A stretch of DNA of 64,000 bases, taken from an uncultured Flavobacteriales bacterium (GTDB lineage: Bacteria; Bacteroidota; Bacteroidia; Flavobacteriales; UBA7312). This document shows positions 10,325-20,120 of this stretch, piece after piece; position 1 is the first letter of the stretch; each line of letters begins with the position of its first letter. The DNA is taken from contig CAJWWC010000003.1 in NCBI GenBank assembly GCA_913048435.1, positions 49,553 through 113,552 on the forward strand, read 5' to 3'. The translations under genes were made by a program, and so were the position numbers. The notes beneath the pieces are model-generated. The model saw only the letters and a list, made by a program, of their open reading frames with translations. It was not told where the DNA came from and searched no databases.

Positions 10325-10605
10325 TAAAGCGCATAGTAAAAATGGAGTTTGAGCAAGAGAATGTAAGTGCTTTTGTAAATATTTTCAAGACAAATAAAAA
10401 TAAAATCACAAATTTTGATGGCTGTCATTCTGTTGAATTATTAAGAGATATTAATTTCCAAAATATCTTTTTTACCTATAGTATATGGGATTCAGAAAGC
10501 TCTCTTAACAAATATAGAGAGTCCAACACATTTAAAGACATTTGGTATAAAACAAAACCTCTATTTTCCAATAAAGCTGAGGCTTGGAGCGTTGAAGATA
10601 TTTAA
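10321..10605 (+). CDS. Antibiotic biosynthesis monooxygenase (ABM) domain protein
   Basis: Small alpha/beta ferredoxin-like ABM pattern: FDGCHSVELLRDINFQNIFFTYSIWDSESSLNKYRES. Confidence 0.75.
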   Translation: MIKRIVKMEFEQENVSAFVNIFKTNKNKITNFDGCHSVELLRDINFQNIFFTYSIWDSESSLNKYRESNTFKDIWYKTKPLFSNKAEAWSVEDI

Positions 10606-10621
10606 TATTTTTGCGAGTCAT

Positions 10622-11350
10622 ATGTATGCACTATTTAAAAAAGAGATAAACACATTCTTTAGCCATAACTCAGGCGTTATTATTATTTTGAGTTATCTGC
10701 TCACAAACGCTGCTTTTCTGTGGGTTTTCTCTAGCGACTTTAACATTCTCGACTCTGGTTTTACTCAGATGAATGGCTTGTTTTCTCTTTCTCCTTTTTT
10801 GTTTTTAGTCTTTATACCGGCTTTAACCATGCGATTGTTTGTAGATGAATATAAAGAAGAAACAATAGAAGTTCTTCAAACCTCACCTATATCAAATATC
10901 AAACTTGTTTTGTCAAAGTATTTTTCAGGACTAACACTTGTTTGCTTAGCTATAATACCTACTGTAGTTTATTATTTTAGCTTATATAGTCTTTCCGAAA
11001 CAGAAGGTAACATCGATACTGCTGCGATTATCGGCTCATACATTGGACTACTACTATTATCAAGTGTATTTGTTGCTATAGGAGTTTATGCATCTTCTAC
11101 TACTAAAAACCAAATCACGTCATTGATTACAGCTATTTTTATCAGTGCATTCTTCTATTTAGGTTGGGATTTAATTGGTAATGAAATAGCTAACGGAAAA
11201 ATCCAAATTGCTATTTCTTTTCTTGGAATGGAATCACATTACAACAGCTTAAGTAGAGGTGTTATTGATAGTAGAAATATTATTTATTTTATGAGTTTAA
11301 ATATCATTTTTATACAACTTACTAGCCACTCAATAAGTAGAAAAAAATGA
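10622..11350 (+). CDS. gldF: Gliding motility ABC transporter permease GldF
   Basis: MYALFKKEINTFFSHNSGVIIILSYLLTNAAFLWVF...TMRLFVDEYKEETIEVLQTSPIS; followed by gldG; start set at 10622. Confidence 0.9.
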   Translation: MYALFKKEINTFFSHNSGVIIILSYLLTNAAFLWVFSSDFNILDSGFTQMNGLFSLSPFLFLVFIPALTMRLFVDEYKEETIEVLQTSPISNIKLVLSKYFSGLTLVCLAIIPTVVYYFSLYSLSETEGNIDTAAIIGSYIGLLLLSSVFVAIGVYASSTTKNQITSLITAIFISAFFYLGWDLIGNEIANGKIQIAISFLGMESHYNSLSRGVIDSRNIIYFMSLNIIFIQLTSHSISRKK

Positions 11351-13074
11351 TAGTGATTAAACGAAATAAATCTCTTTTCATAAACTTAATTGTACTGATA
11401 GCAATTAATGTTTTAGCTAGTAAGTTATACTTTAGACTAGACCTGACTGAAGAAAAAAAATATTCATTAAACGATGCCACTAAAGAAACCCTAAGCTCAA
11501 TTGATGATATTGTTTTTGTAAAGGTATATTTGAATGGTGACCTTCCAGCTGGATTTGTTAGGCTTAGAAACTCTTGTCAAGAGACGTTAGACGAATTCAG
11601 ATACCACAATAAACTAGTAGAATATCAGTTTATTAACCCGAATGAAGCCGATAGCCCAGAAAATAGAAAGAAAATTTATAAAGAATTATCAGAAAATGGT
11701 CTTGAACCAACTAATCTTCAAGTTCAAGCAAATAACAGCAATAGTGAGCAGATTATATTTCCAGGAGCTATTATCTATTACAAAGGCAGGAGTCAATCTT
11801 TGAACCTCTTACAAAATCAAATTGGCACCAATCCTGAAAATGTGCTTAATAATTCTGTAGAAAGTATAGAGTATGAACTAACCAATGCTATCCACAAACT
11901 CATTTCTAACTATAAGCCTAAGATTGCATTTTTAGATGGGCATAATGAATTAGACGAATTAGAAACTGCCGACATTAATCATTCTCTAGGTCTTATAAAA
12001 GGCTCATTGTCAGAATACTTTACTATCGATAGAATTAACATTAAAGAGTATGAACTAGACGAGAACAACTCACCAAGCCTTAGTAATCAAATAAAACGAC
12101 TGCTAAATTACAAGGCTCTAATCATTGCTAAACCCACTAAAGCCTTTACTAAAGTTGATAAATTTTTGATTGATCAATACATTATGAATGGTGGTAAAAC
12201 CATGTGGTTCTTGGACGGCGTAGCTATGGATATGGATAGTTTAAAAGGTAATGCGCCTTTTTCAATGGCGGTTCCTTTAGATTTAAATCTGACAGACTTA
12301 CTTTTCAAATATGGTGTTAGAGTAAATTACGATTTGGTGATGGATTTTCAATCCGATCAAATACCTATAATTGTTGGATATCAAGGAAATATACCACAAC
12401 AGCAACTAGTTCCCTGGTTCTATCATCCTGTAATTATTCCTAAAAACAAACAATCTATTGTCAAAAACTTGGATGGAATTAAAAGTGCTTTTGTGAGCAC
12501 ACTAGATACAGTTAAGGCTATCAACATCAAAAAAACGCCCTTATTATTCTCCTCGCCTTATTCAAAAATTGTTAGAGCTCCACACCGAGTTAGTCTGCAA
12601 ATCCTTGAGCAAGAACCAAATATAAAACAGTTTAATGCTGGTGAAAAACCAATTGCCTATTTGTTAGAAGGAGAATTTCAATCAGTATTTCAAAACCGTA
12701 TTGCACCTAATAACGAAAGCTTAAAACCGAAGCTGGCAAGCCCCTCAAATAAAATGATAGTATTTGGCGATGGAGATATTATAAAAAATCATGTTTCCTC
12801 ATCTGACAATGCATTTCCACTTGGTTATAATCAATTTAGTAAATCCCAATATAATGGCAACAAACAATTAATTGTTAATGCTTTGAATTATTTAATGGAT
12901 AATGAAAATCTAATAAATATTAGAGCAAAAGAAGTTAAACTAAGATTATTAAATAAATCAGAAATCAAAAATAATCGTTTAAAATGGCAATTGATTAATA
13001 CTTTGTTACCTATTGTTATTATCATACAAATAATACTAGTTTTTGGTTTTGTGAGAAAAAGAAAATTTAGATGA
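11347..13074 (+). CDS. gldG: Gliding motility protein GldG
   Basis: N-terminal TM, RLDLTEEKKYSLNDATKETLSSIDDIVFVKVYLNGDLPAGFVRLRNS; C-terminal TM; next to gldF. Confidence 0.93.
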   Translation: MIVIKRNKSLFINLIVLIAINVLASKLYFRLDLTEEKKYSLNDATKETLSSIDDIVFVKVYLNGDLPAGFVRLRNSCQETLDEFRYHNKLVEYQFINPNEADSPENRKKIYKELSENGLEPTNLQVQANNSNSEQIIFPGAIIYYKGRSQSLNLLQNQIGTNPENVLNNSVESIEYELTNAIHKLISNYKPKIAFLDGHNELDELETADINHSLGLIKGSLSEYFTIDRINIKEYELDENNSPSLSNQIKRLLNYKALIIAKPTKAFTKVDKFLIDQYIMNGGKTMWFLDGVAMDMDSLKGNAPFSMAVPLDLNLTDLLFKYGVRVNYDLVMDFQSDQIPIIVGYQGNIPQQQLVPWFYHPVIIPKNKQSIVKNLDGIKSAFVSTLDTVKAINIKKTPLLFSSPYSKIVRAPHRVSLQILEQEPNIKQFNAGEKPIAYLLEGEFQSVFQNRIAPNNESLKPKLASPSNKMIVFGDGDIIKNHVSSSDNAFPLGYNQFSKSQYNGNKQLIVNALNYLMDNENLINIRAKEVKLRLLNKSEIKNNRLKWQLINTLLPIVIIIQIILVFGFVRKRKFR

Positions 13075-14069
13075 AAAAAATAATTTTATTAGCAATATTG
13101 ATTATCGCATCACTAACTCTATTTTTCCTTAATAAGAATGATACGACTCTTAGCGAAGAATTAAGTGATTTTGCTGTTGAAGATACCGCTAGTATTCAAA
13201 AGGTATTTTTTGCTGACAAAAACGGTAATTCAGTAACTGTGAGTAGAGATAGTGGAACATGGCTAGTTGACAATAAATTTAAAGTTCGCCCAGAAGCGAT
13301 AGAATACTTACTTAGAACTATAAAAGATATTGAAATAAAACACCCAGTCAGTAATAGCTTACATGATAAGGTTATTAAAAACCTTGCCAGTTCAGCCGTT
13401 AAAGTTGAAATATTTACTGATAATTTAGACATGGCACACAAAATCTATTATGTAGGTGGAGAAGCTAAAGATTTAATAGGTAGCTTTATGCTTCTAAATA
13501 ATTCAAGTCGTGCTTTTGTAGTTTATATTCCTGGTTTTAATGGTTTTTTAGCTCCCAGATATACTATAGATGGTACAACTGTCTCGAGTGATCTATGGAG
13601 AGATAGAACTATTTTTTCTTACAATAGCAATGAAATAAAGACAGTGAGTGTAATCAATCATGAAGATTCCACCAAGTCCTTTGAAATGCACCGTCAAAAT
13701 AAGTTTTACAGTTACACTAAAAATAATATAACTAAAGTAATACCGGATGTTCAAGGTCAAGAATATTTCAATCTGTTCAACTCCGTTAAATGCGAAGGCT
13801 TTATGAATAACTTTTCAAAAAAAGACTCTATTTTCAACAGTACACCATTTTATACTATAAGTTTAAGCAATACAAATGGAAAGATAAATTCTATTACAGC
13901 TTATCACAAAGAACCAAAGAGAGAGGACTATATGCAAAAAAATGGTCAAAAACTGGATTATGATGTAGATAGAATGTATGCTAAATTCAACTCTGACTTA
14001 GTACTAATTCAATTTTATGTATTCGATAAAATACTTTTAAGAACACCTCAATTTTCTGTTGAAAAATAG
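13071..14069 (+). CDS. DUF4340-like protein
   Basis: N-terminal TM; FFADKNGNSVTVSRDSGTWLVDNKFKVRPEAIEYLLRTIKDIEIKHPVS, typical of DUF4340; downstream of gldG. Confidence 0.7.
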   Translation: MKKIILLAILIIASLTLFFLNKNDTTLSEELSDFAVEDTASIQKVFFADKNGNSVTVSRDSGTWLVDNKFKVRPEAIEYLLRTIKDIEIKHPVSNSLHDKVIKNLASSAVKVEIFTDNLDMAHKIYYVGGEAKDLIGSFMLLNNSSRAFVVYIPGFNGFLAPRYTIDGTTVSSDLWRDRTIFSYNSNEIKTVSVINHEDSTKSFEMHRQNKFYSYTKNNITKVIPDVQGQEYFNLFNSVKCEGFMNNFSKKDSIFNSTPFYTISLSNTNGKINSITAYHKEPKREDYMQKNGQKLDYDVDRMYAKFNSDLVLIQFYVFDKILLRTPQFSVEK

Positions 14070-14105
14070 TTGAAAAATATGTCACACAAACAAATGTAAT
14101 TCTTA

Positions 14106-14113
14106 TATATTTG
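14106..14113 (+). promoter_or_regulatory. Putative -7 element upstream of dnaN
   Basis: TATATTTG matches the Bacteroidota TAnnTTTG consensus, 22 bp before ATG at 14136. Confidence 0.45.
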
Positions 14114-14135
14114 TTTGATAACAGATACAGAAAAA

Positions 14136-15263
14136 ATGAACATGAAATTTATAGTTTCTAGTGCCCAATTATTAAAGCAACTTCAAACCGTTAGTGGTGT
14201 TTTGAACTCAAGTAACACACTACCTATTTTAGATAACTTCCTATTTGAAATATCAAATAATACGCTTTCCATTTCTGCCTCTGACCTTGAGACAACAATG
14301 AAAACAACAATTAACAATGCTGATGCAGACGATGACGGTAACATAGCTATACCTGCCAAGTTATTATTAGATACGCTAAAAACATTTTCAGATCAGCCAC
14401 TCACATTTTTAATTGATAAAAATACATATGGCGTAGAAATAGGTTCTGAAAATGGTAAATATAAACTAGCCGGACAAAATGGAGATGAATTTCCAAAAAT
14501 ACCTTCTATGGAGTCTTCTTCCAAAACAACTATGCTTTCAAAAGTTTTAGGATCAGCAATTAATAAAACACTTTTTGCTACCGGTAACGATGAATTAAGG
14601 CCAATAATGTCTGGAGTTTTTTGTGAATTATCATCTGATGGTTGTACTTTTGTTGCTACAGATGCCCATAAACTTGTTAAGTATAAAAGAAATGATGCTA
14701 AAGCTGATAGTACTGTATCATTTATCCTTCCCAAAAAACCTCTTACACTATTAAAAAATTCATTGATTAACGATGGTAATGTGTCTATAGAATACAATGA
14801 AACCAATGCCTTTTTCGTATTTGATGATATCGAGCTAATATGCCGACTCATAGATGGAAAGTATCCTAACTACGAGGCTGTTATACCTAAAGAAAACCCT
14901 AATGTACTGACTATAGATAGAATAGAATTTTATAACTCCATTCGTAGAGTTGCTATTTTTGCTAGTAAATCTACTCATCAAATACGTCTTAAAATTGCAG
15001 GCTCTGAATTACACATATCATCTGAAGATTTAGATTTTTCAAATGAAGCTTTTGAAAGATTAAGCTGTAGCTATACTGGAGAAGATATCGAAATTGGTTT
15101 CAATTCACGTTACTTATTAGAAATGATTAACAATCTTTCATCAGAACAAATCAACCTTGAAATGAGTGCTCCCAATCGAGCAGGTTTAATAATTCCACAA
15201 GATGGAATATCAAAAAAAGAAGAGGTTTTGATGCTAGTTATGCCAGTAATGTTAAATCAATAA
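14136..15263 (+). CDS. dnaN: DNA polymerase III subunit beta (sliding clamp)
   Basis: MKFIVSSAQLLKQLQTVSGVLNSSNTLPILDNFLFEI...GEDIEIGFNSRYLLEMI...LVMPVML. Confidence 0.96.
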   Translation: MNMKFIVSSAQLLKQLQTVSGVLNSSNTLPILDNFLFEISNNTLSISASDLETTMKTTINNADADDDGNIAIPAKLLLDTLKTFSDQPLTFLIDKNTYGVEIGSENGKYKLAGQNGDEFPKIPSMESSSKTTMLSKVLGSAINKTLFATGNDELRPIMSGVFCELSSDGCTFVATDAHKLVKYKRNDAKADSTVSFILPKKPLTLLKNSLINDGNVSIEYNETNAFFVFDDIELICRLIDGKYPNYEAVIPKENPNVLTIDRIEFYNSIRRVAIFASKSTHQIRLKIAGSELHISSEDLDFSNEAFERLSCSYTGEDIEIGFNSRYLLEMINNLSSEQINLEMSAPNRAGLIIPQDGISKKEEVLMLVMPVMLNQ

Positions 15264-15311
15264 TCCAAATAGCTTATATTAGCAAAGTCAATACAACTAA
15301 AAAAAACTATT

Positions 15312-16196
15312 ATGAAAAAAATACTTTTGTTTACATTAGTTATCGCTAGTGCTCAAGTAAACGCGCAATTTGAAAAAGGAAATTGGTTTCTTGGGGCTTC
15401 AAGTAGTAATATTAATTTTAGTTCATCTACTAACTCGGAAAATTCTATCGATGTGACTTTTACGGGTTTTAGAGATACATTAGTTAATGCTACAGACAGT
15501 TTGAATCTCGACTTTTTATTCCCCTATTCTTATAAATTAGATCAGGATAAACAAAGTGAGTTTAATGTCAATCTGAAAATGGGATATTTTATTGTTGATA
15601 AGCTAATGCTAGGTGTTGGCTTTGGATTTGATAATGAATCAAGTCTTTTCAAAACAAATACTGATTCTGAGATTTCAAATGCTAGTTTGGCAGATAGTAT
15701 GATAAATGTTTGGTTTTTAGGTCTTCCTGATGTAACCAACAATGGTACAACATATGCAAATCACTATTTCGAACTTTATAGTTTGGTAGCTGCGTCAGTC
15801 AATAATGACTTATCATATTCTAAAAGTTTAATTACTATTGCTCCATTTGTTAGATACAACTTTCAATTACGAAAAGGCAACTCTATTTTCGTTGATGGTT
15901 CGTATAGAATAGCTTCTGGAAAAGAAGAAATTAAAGATGCAATAAGTTCAGTGAGTCAAACAACAGAATTAGCTTCCTCTACAATCTCTCTAGGATTAGG
16001 TTTTTCTGCTTTCTTATCTAATAAATTTAGTATTGAGCCACAATTTAATTACTATATGTATAACTCTACATCTACACTAAAAGAAGATGCTATGCATCCA
16101 ATTCTTAGTATCGCAGACATGGGAGAAAAAACCACAGGTAGAACAATTGGTGGATCTGGAATTAACTTTTCAGTAGGTTTATCTTTCTACTTCTAA
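15312..16196 (+). CDS. Outer membrane beta-barrel protein
   Basis: Signal peptide MKKILLFTLVIASAQVNAQ; repeated amphipathic strands; terminal aromatic ...NFSVGLSFYF. Confidence 0.8.
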   Translation: MKKILLFTLVIASAQVNAQFEKGNWFLGASSSNINFSSSTNSENSIDVTFTGFRDTLVNATDSLNLDFLFPYSYKLDQDKQSEFNVNLKMGYFIVDKLMLGVGFGFDNESSLFKTNTDSEISNASLADSMINVWFLGLPDVTNNGTTYANHYFELYSLVAASVNNDLSYSKSLITIAPFVRYNFQLRKGNSIFVDGSYRIASGKEEIKDAISSVSQTTELASSTISLGLGFSAFLSNKFSIEPQFNYYMYNSTSTLKEDAMHPILSIADMGEKTTGRTIGGSGINFSVGLSFYF

Positions 16197-16217
16197 AAAT
16201 ATTTGTGTACAAATATT

Positions 16218-16250
16218 AAGACTTTGCTTAAATGCAAAGTCTTTTTTTCT
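16218..16250 (+). terminator. Rho-independent terminator
   Basis: AAGACTTTGC-ttaaat-GCAAAGTCTT followed by T-run. Confidence 0.85.
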
Positions 16251-16390
16251 GGGATTTTTCTGAAATACATTAAACAGTCTAATAACTTTTCTTCCCAAAA
16301 GCAAAATACTAACTAGACATTATATCTAAATATCAAGTATTGTATCAAATATTTTGAAATAATAACAAAAAAATACTTAGTTAAAGCTTT

Positions 16391-17107
16391 TCATGAGTTA
16401 GAAATCAATAAATTATCTTTTAGTATAGGAATTATTTCAGATCTATTCAATTCCAAACAATAACGTACATCATTTTCTATTCCTAAATGAGCTAAACGTT
16501 TTCTGTGTTGAGAATCTTTTAAGAAATCATATAAATTATCTTTGGCCTTTTGATAAAGTATTAAACTACTTAACGTAGAATCATTATAAGAGCAAAACTT
16601 ATTATTTTTAATCAATTCCTTTGTTAATGCTCCAGCAAATAGTGTATCCTCAAGACAGTAGTCATTTTTCCAACCAGCACATAAAATTATAATCCCTTTA
16701 TCCATCTCTACTAAAAATGAAGTCAAGGCTTTTAAATTTAAAAATGAACCTGTAACAACAAAATGATCTTGTTTAGCGATATTAATGGCTTTTGTTCCAT
16801 TTGTTGTGGTTAATACCATTTTTTTTCCCATAAGAGAATAATTATAATATTCAGTAGGAGAGTTACCCAAATCAAAACCTCTAACAATTTTTCCATTTCG
16901 CTCAGCAGCTATTATGTAGTTATCATTGTCCCTGTATTCTAAAGCATCTTCTATTGTTGAGACAGGCATTATGGACTCAACTCCAAGCTCTAAAGCAGTA
17001 CATATTGCTGAAGTAGCTCTTAAAACATCAACAACAACGACAATACTAGTTCTGTCCGAATAAATTGGAAAAAGTGATGGAGTTAAGCAGACTTTAATAT
17101 TATTCAC
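16391..17107 (-). CDS. 2-phosphosulfolactate phosphatase (ComB family)
   Basis: VVVDVLRATSAICTALELGVESIMPV...GNSPTEY...LTTTNGTKAI...LCAGWKNDYCLEDTLFAGAL. Confidence 0.92.
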   Translation of the reverse strand: MNNIKVCLTPSLFPIYSDRTSIVVVVDVLRATSAICTALELGVESIMPVSTIEDALEYRDNDNYIIAAERNGKIVRGFDLGNSPTEYYNYSLMGKKMVLTTTNGTKAINIAKQDHFVVTGSFLNLKALTSFLVEMDKGIIILCAGWKNDYCLEDTLFAGALTKELIKNNKFCSYNDSTLSSLILYQKAKDNLYDFLKDSQHRKRLAHLGIENDVRYCLELNRSEIIPILKDNLLISNS

Positions 17108-17112
17108 AGAAA

Positions 17113-18195
17113 CTATAATTTGTAAAAAGGTAATTTAGTGACTTGGGCCTGTATTTTCTTATTTCTTATCTTAATATATAGATCAGTATCAATTTTAGCA
17201 TATTCAGATTTCACATAACCCATACCGATAGACTTTTGTAACGATGGTGACATAGTACCTGAGGTAACAAAACCTATTTCTTCATCCTTTTTATTAAAAA
17301 TTTTATATCCACTTCTTGCAATGCCTCTGTTTAGTATTTCAAAACCTACTCTTTTACGCTGAACACCATTTTCTTTTTGTAATTGTAATTCTTTTGAATA
17401 ATTAAAATTATTATTGAACTTAGTAATCCAAGTTAATCCAGCTTCAATAGGTGATGTTTCATCGTTTATATCGTTGCCATAAAGGCAAAAACCCATTTCT
17501 AAACGCAAAGTATCTCTTGCAGCTAAACCTATTGGTTGTATGCCATAAGATTTACCAGATTCTAAAATCGATTCCCAAATCGTTTCGGCAATTTTATTTC
17601 GAAAATATATTTCAAATCCACCAGCACCTGTATATCCAGTAGCAGAAATAATGACGTCCTTAAATCCGCAAAAATCAGCCAAAGCAAAAGTATAGTACTT
17701 CAAAGTTGATAAATCAAGCGAAGTAAGCGATTGAATTGCTTGTGATGCCATAGGGCCTTGCACAGCCAATAAAGAATAATCATTAGATAAGTTAGAGATA
17801 ATAGCTTTATTTATATTAAATTTATTTATCCAATTCCAATCCTTTTCAATATTTGAAGCATTAACTACCAACATATATTTTTCAGCATTAAATTTATAGA
17901 CAAGTAAATCATCAACTATCCCCCCTTTTAAATTAGGCATACAAGAATACTGAACTTGACCATCAACTAAAGTAGAAACATCATTAGAGCTTAGTCTTTG
18001 TATTAAATCCAAAGCATGAGAACCTTCAATAAAAAACTCTCCCATGTGAGAAACGTCAAAAACACCAACTTTTTCTCTAACATTTAGGTGCTCAACTGTA
18101 ACGCCTTGATATTGAACTGGCATATTATAACCTGCAAAAGGCACCATTTTAGCACCTAAATCAATATGTTTTTGTGTGAGAGCAGTTGTTTTCAT
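17113..18195 (-). CDS. gcvT: Glycine cleavage system aminomethyltransferase
   Basis: MKTTALTQKHIDLGAKMVPFAGYNMPVQY...VGVFDVSHMGEF...GYTGAGGFEIY...AARDTLRLEMGFCLYGNDI. Confidence 0.96.
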   Translation of the reverse strand: MKTTALTQKHIDLGAKMVPFAGYNMPVQYQGVTVEHLNVREKVGVFDVSHMGEFFIEGSHALDLIQRLSSNDVSTLVDGQVQYSCMPNLKGGIVDDLLVYKFNAEKYMLVVNASNIEKDWNWINKFNINKAIISNLSNDYSLLAVQGPMASQAIQSLTSLDLSTLKYYTFALADFCGFKDVIISATGYTGAGGFEIYFRNKIAETIWESILESGKSYGIQPIGLAARDTLRLEMGFCLYGNDINDETSPIEAGLTWITKFNNNFNYSKELQLQKENGVQRKRVGFEILNRGIARSGYKIFNKKDEEIGFVTSGTMSPSLQKSIGMGYVKSEYAKIDTDLYIKIRNKKIQAQVTKLPFYKL

Positions 18196-18222
18196 TAAGT
18201 AAATTATAGGACGTAAATATAA

Positions 18223-20040
18223 CTATTTTAACTCCCCAATATATGCTAAAACATCTCCTTCTATATGTTGATATTTGAAATCAATAGTGATAAATTTAAC
18301 AGAATCATTTCTTCTTAGCATTATGGGCAAATAAGAGTCTTTATTGCTCTTTATTAATGATTCAAAATGATCACTAGAGGATATTTTAATATCCTTAACT
18401 TGTGGATACTTTCTGACAAGCTCTATCAACTCAATGTAATCAAAATCATTTGAAAATAAAATATTTTGGGGTTTTGACAAGGCATTTAGCTTTATTTCGT
18501 TAACTGTCATGAGTCGATAGACATTTGATTCGCCAAATATTGATTTTAATTTCCTACAAGCAAATATATTAACGTCATTACTAGAGGTAAGAGCTAAAAG
18601 ATGACCTTCATCATTAAATTCTAAATCATCGTCATCAGAAAGGATGTTTTTTTCAATTACGTTTAAATTAGCTGCTTTAGCTTGACGTATATTTTCTTTT
18701 GACAAATCAACTAGTGTATTTGAAATGTTATGTTTTTCAAGATATTTAGCTATACAAATAGATCCTTCATTAGCACCAACAATTACAACTCCATTTTTCA
18801 CATCTTGAATCAATCCCAAAACACGAGCAACAAATTTTGCTGATAAGCCATTTAAAGTTACTGTACCTAAAATTATCATAAAGGTCAATGGAACTAATAG
18901 CTCCACATCTTCTCTTAATGAGTTAGGTAAAGAAATTTTATCCGACATTAAATACAAAGAAAATAAAGAGGCAACAGCTGCCGCAACAATTCCTTTTGGA
19001 CCAATCCAAGCAACAAAAGCTTTTTCTTTCCAATTTAAATCAGACTTCCATGAACTGATCAAAACTACAATTGGTCGCAGTAACAAAACAACTACTAAAA
19101 ATATATAAAGTGAATTAATATCTAGCAACCTTAATTCTTCCATTGATATTTTAGTTGATAGAATTATAAATAGAACTGATATTAAAATTACGGTAAGACT
19201 TTCTTTAAAGTCAAGAATCTTATCCAAATTAGGTGTTTTAATATTAGCTAATAATATTCCCATAACAGTTACTGACAATAAACCCGATTCTGCTTGTAGA
19301 GTATCAGCACCAGCAAAAGCAAAAATGACAAAACCTAAAGAAAGAACATTGATTAAAAAATGAGGAATTAAATTTCTTTTAAGTAAAGAATGTAAAGTCC
19401 AGCCCGAAAGTAAACCAAAAAAAGTTCCCACACATAGAGTTAAAAAAAAGGTTTTTAAGGCAACCTGAGTAAGACCCATGGAATGGTCCCCTCCAACACC
19501 CATAGTAGAAACAAATAATAATTCATAAACCAAAACAGCTACTAAAGCACCTATAGGGTCAATGGCTATTCCCTCCCATTTAAGAATTGTACTAATATTT
19601 TTCTTTGGCCTTACACTTCTTAGTATAGGAGCAATTACAGTTGGTCCTGTAACAATAATTAAAGAACCAAATAATAATCCAACTCTATAATCCATATCTA
19701 AAAAATAATGTGCAGTAATTGCTCCTCCAATACCCATAATAATTGGACCAACAATAAGTAAGTTTCTAACTACACCTGCTAACTTTCTAACTTCTTTAAA
19801 TTTTAAGGTAAGCCCCCCTTCAAATAAGATAACACCTACTGAAAGTGAAACAAAATAATACATAGTTTTTCCAGCAAAAATATTTTCTGGATCAATCCAT
19901 TTTTCATCTAAAAATAAAGTTGAAAGAGGCCCCATGACCAGTCCTAATATAATTAAAGGAAAAATAGCTGGTATTTTCATTCTCCAAGCTATCCATTGAG
20001 CTAGTAAACCTATAACTATAATTGCAGAAAGTTCTATCAT
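18223..20040 (-). CDS. Cation:proton antiporter (CPA1/NhaP-like) with C-terminal TrkA-N/RCK domain
   Basis: Multi-TM exchanger domain followed by GVVIVGANEGSICIAKYLEKHNISNTLVDLSKENIRQAKAANLNVIEKNI. Confidence 0.88.
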   Translation of the reverse strand: MIELSAIIVIGLLAQWIAWRMKIPAIFPLIILGLVMGPLSTLFLDEKWIDPENIFAGKTMYYFVSLSVGVILFEGGLTLKFKEVRKLAGVVRNLLIVGPIIMGIGGAITAHYFLDMDYRVGLLFGSLIIVTGPTVIAPILRSVRPKKNISTILKWEGIAIDPIGALVAVLVYELLFVSTMGVGGDHSMGLTQVALKTFFLTLCVGTFFGLLSGWTLHSLLKRNLIPHFLINVLSLGFVIFAFAGADTLQAESGLLSVTVMGILLANIKTPNLDKILDFKESLTVILISVLFIILSTKISMEELRLLDINSLYIFLVVVLLLRPIVVLISSWKSDLNWKEKAFVAWIGPKGIVAAAVASLFSLYLMSDKISLPNSLREDVELLVPLTFMIILGTVTLNGLSAKFVARVLGLIQDVKNGVVIVGANEGSICIAKYLEKHNISNTLVDLSKENIRQAKAANLNVIEKNILSDDDDLEFNDEGHLLALTSSNDVNIFACRKLKSIFGESNVYRLMTVNEIKLNALSKPQNILFSNDFDYIELIELVRKYPQVKDIKISSSDHFESLIKSNKDSYLPIMLRRNDSVKFITIDFKYQHIEGDVLAYIGELK

Positions 20041-20065
20041 AATTTACAATTTTGATAAATATAAA

Positions 20066-20100
20066 AAAATTAAAAAAAAAAGAGGCAATAGCCTCTTTTG
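20066..20100 (-). terminator. Hairpin terminator of the btuB/btuG-like unit
   Basis: Reverse strand AAAAGAGGC-TATT-GCCTCTTTTTTTTTT. Confidence 0.75.
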
Positions 20101-20120
20101 ATTTATAAAGATATTTTTCG

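Noticed and set aside
14393-14851. 152-aa antisense ORF within dnaN
   Set aside because: Entirely inside a confident dnaN gene; typical AT-rich antisense shadow.
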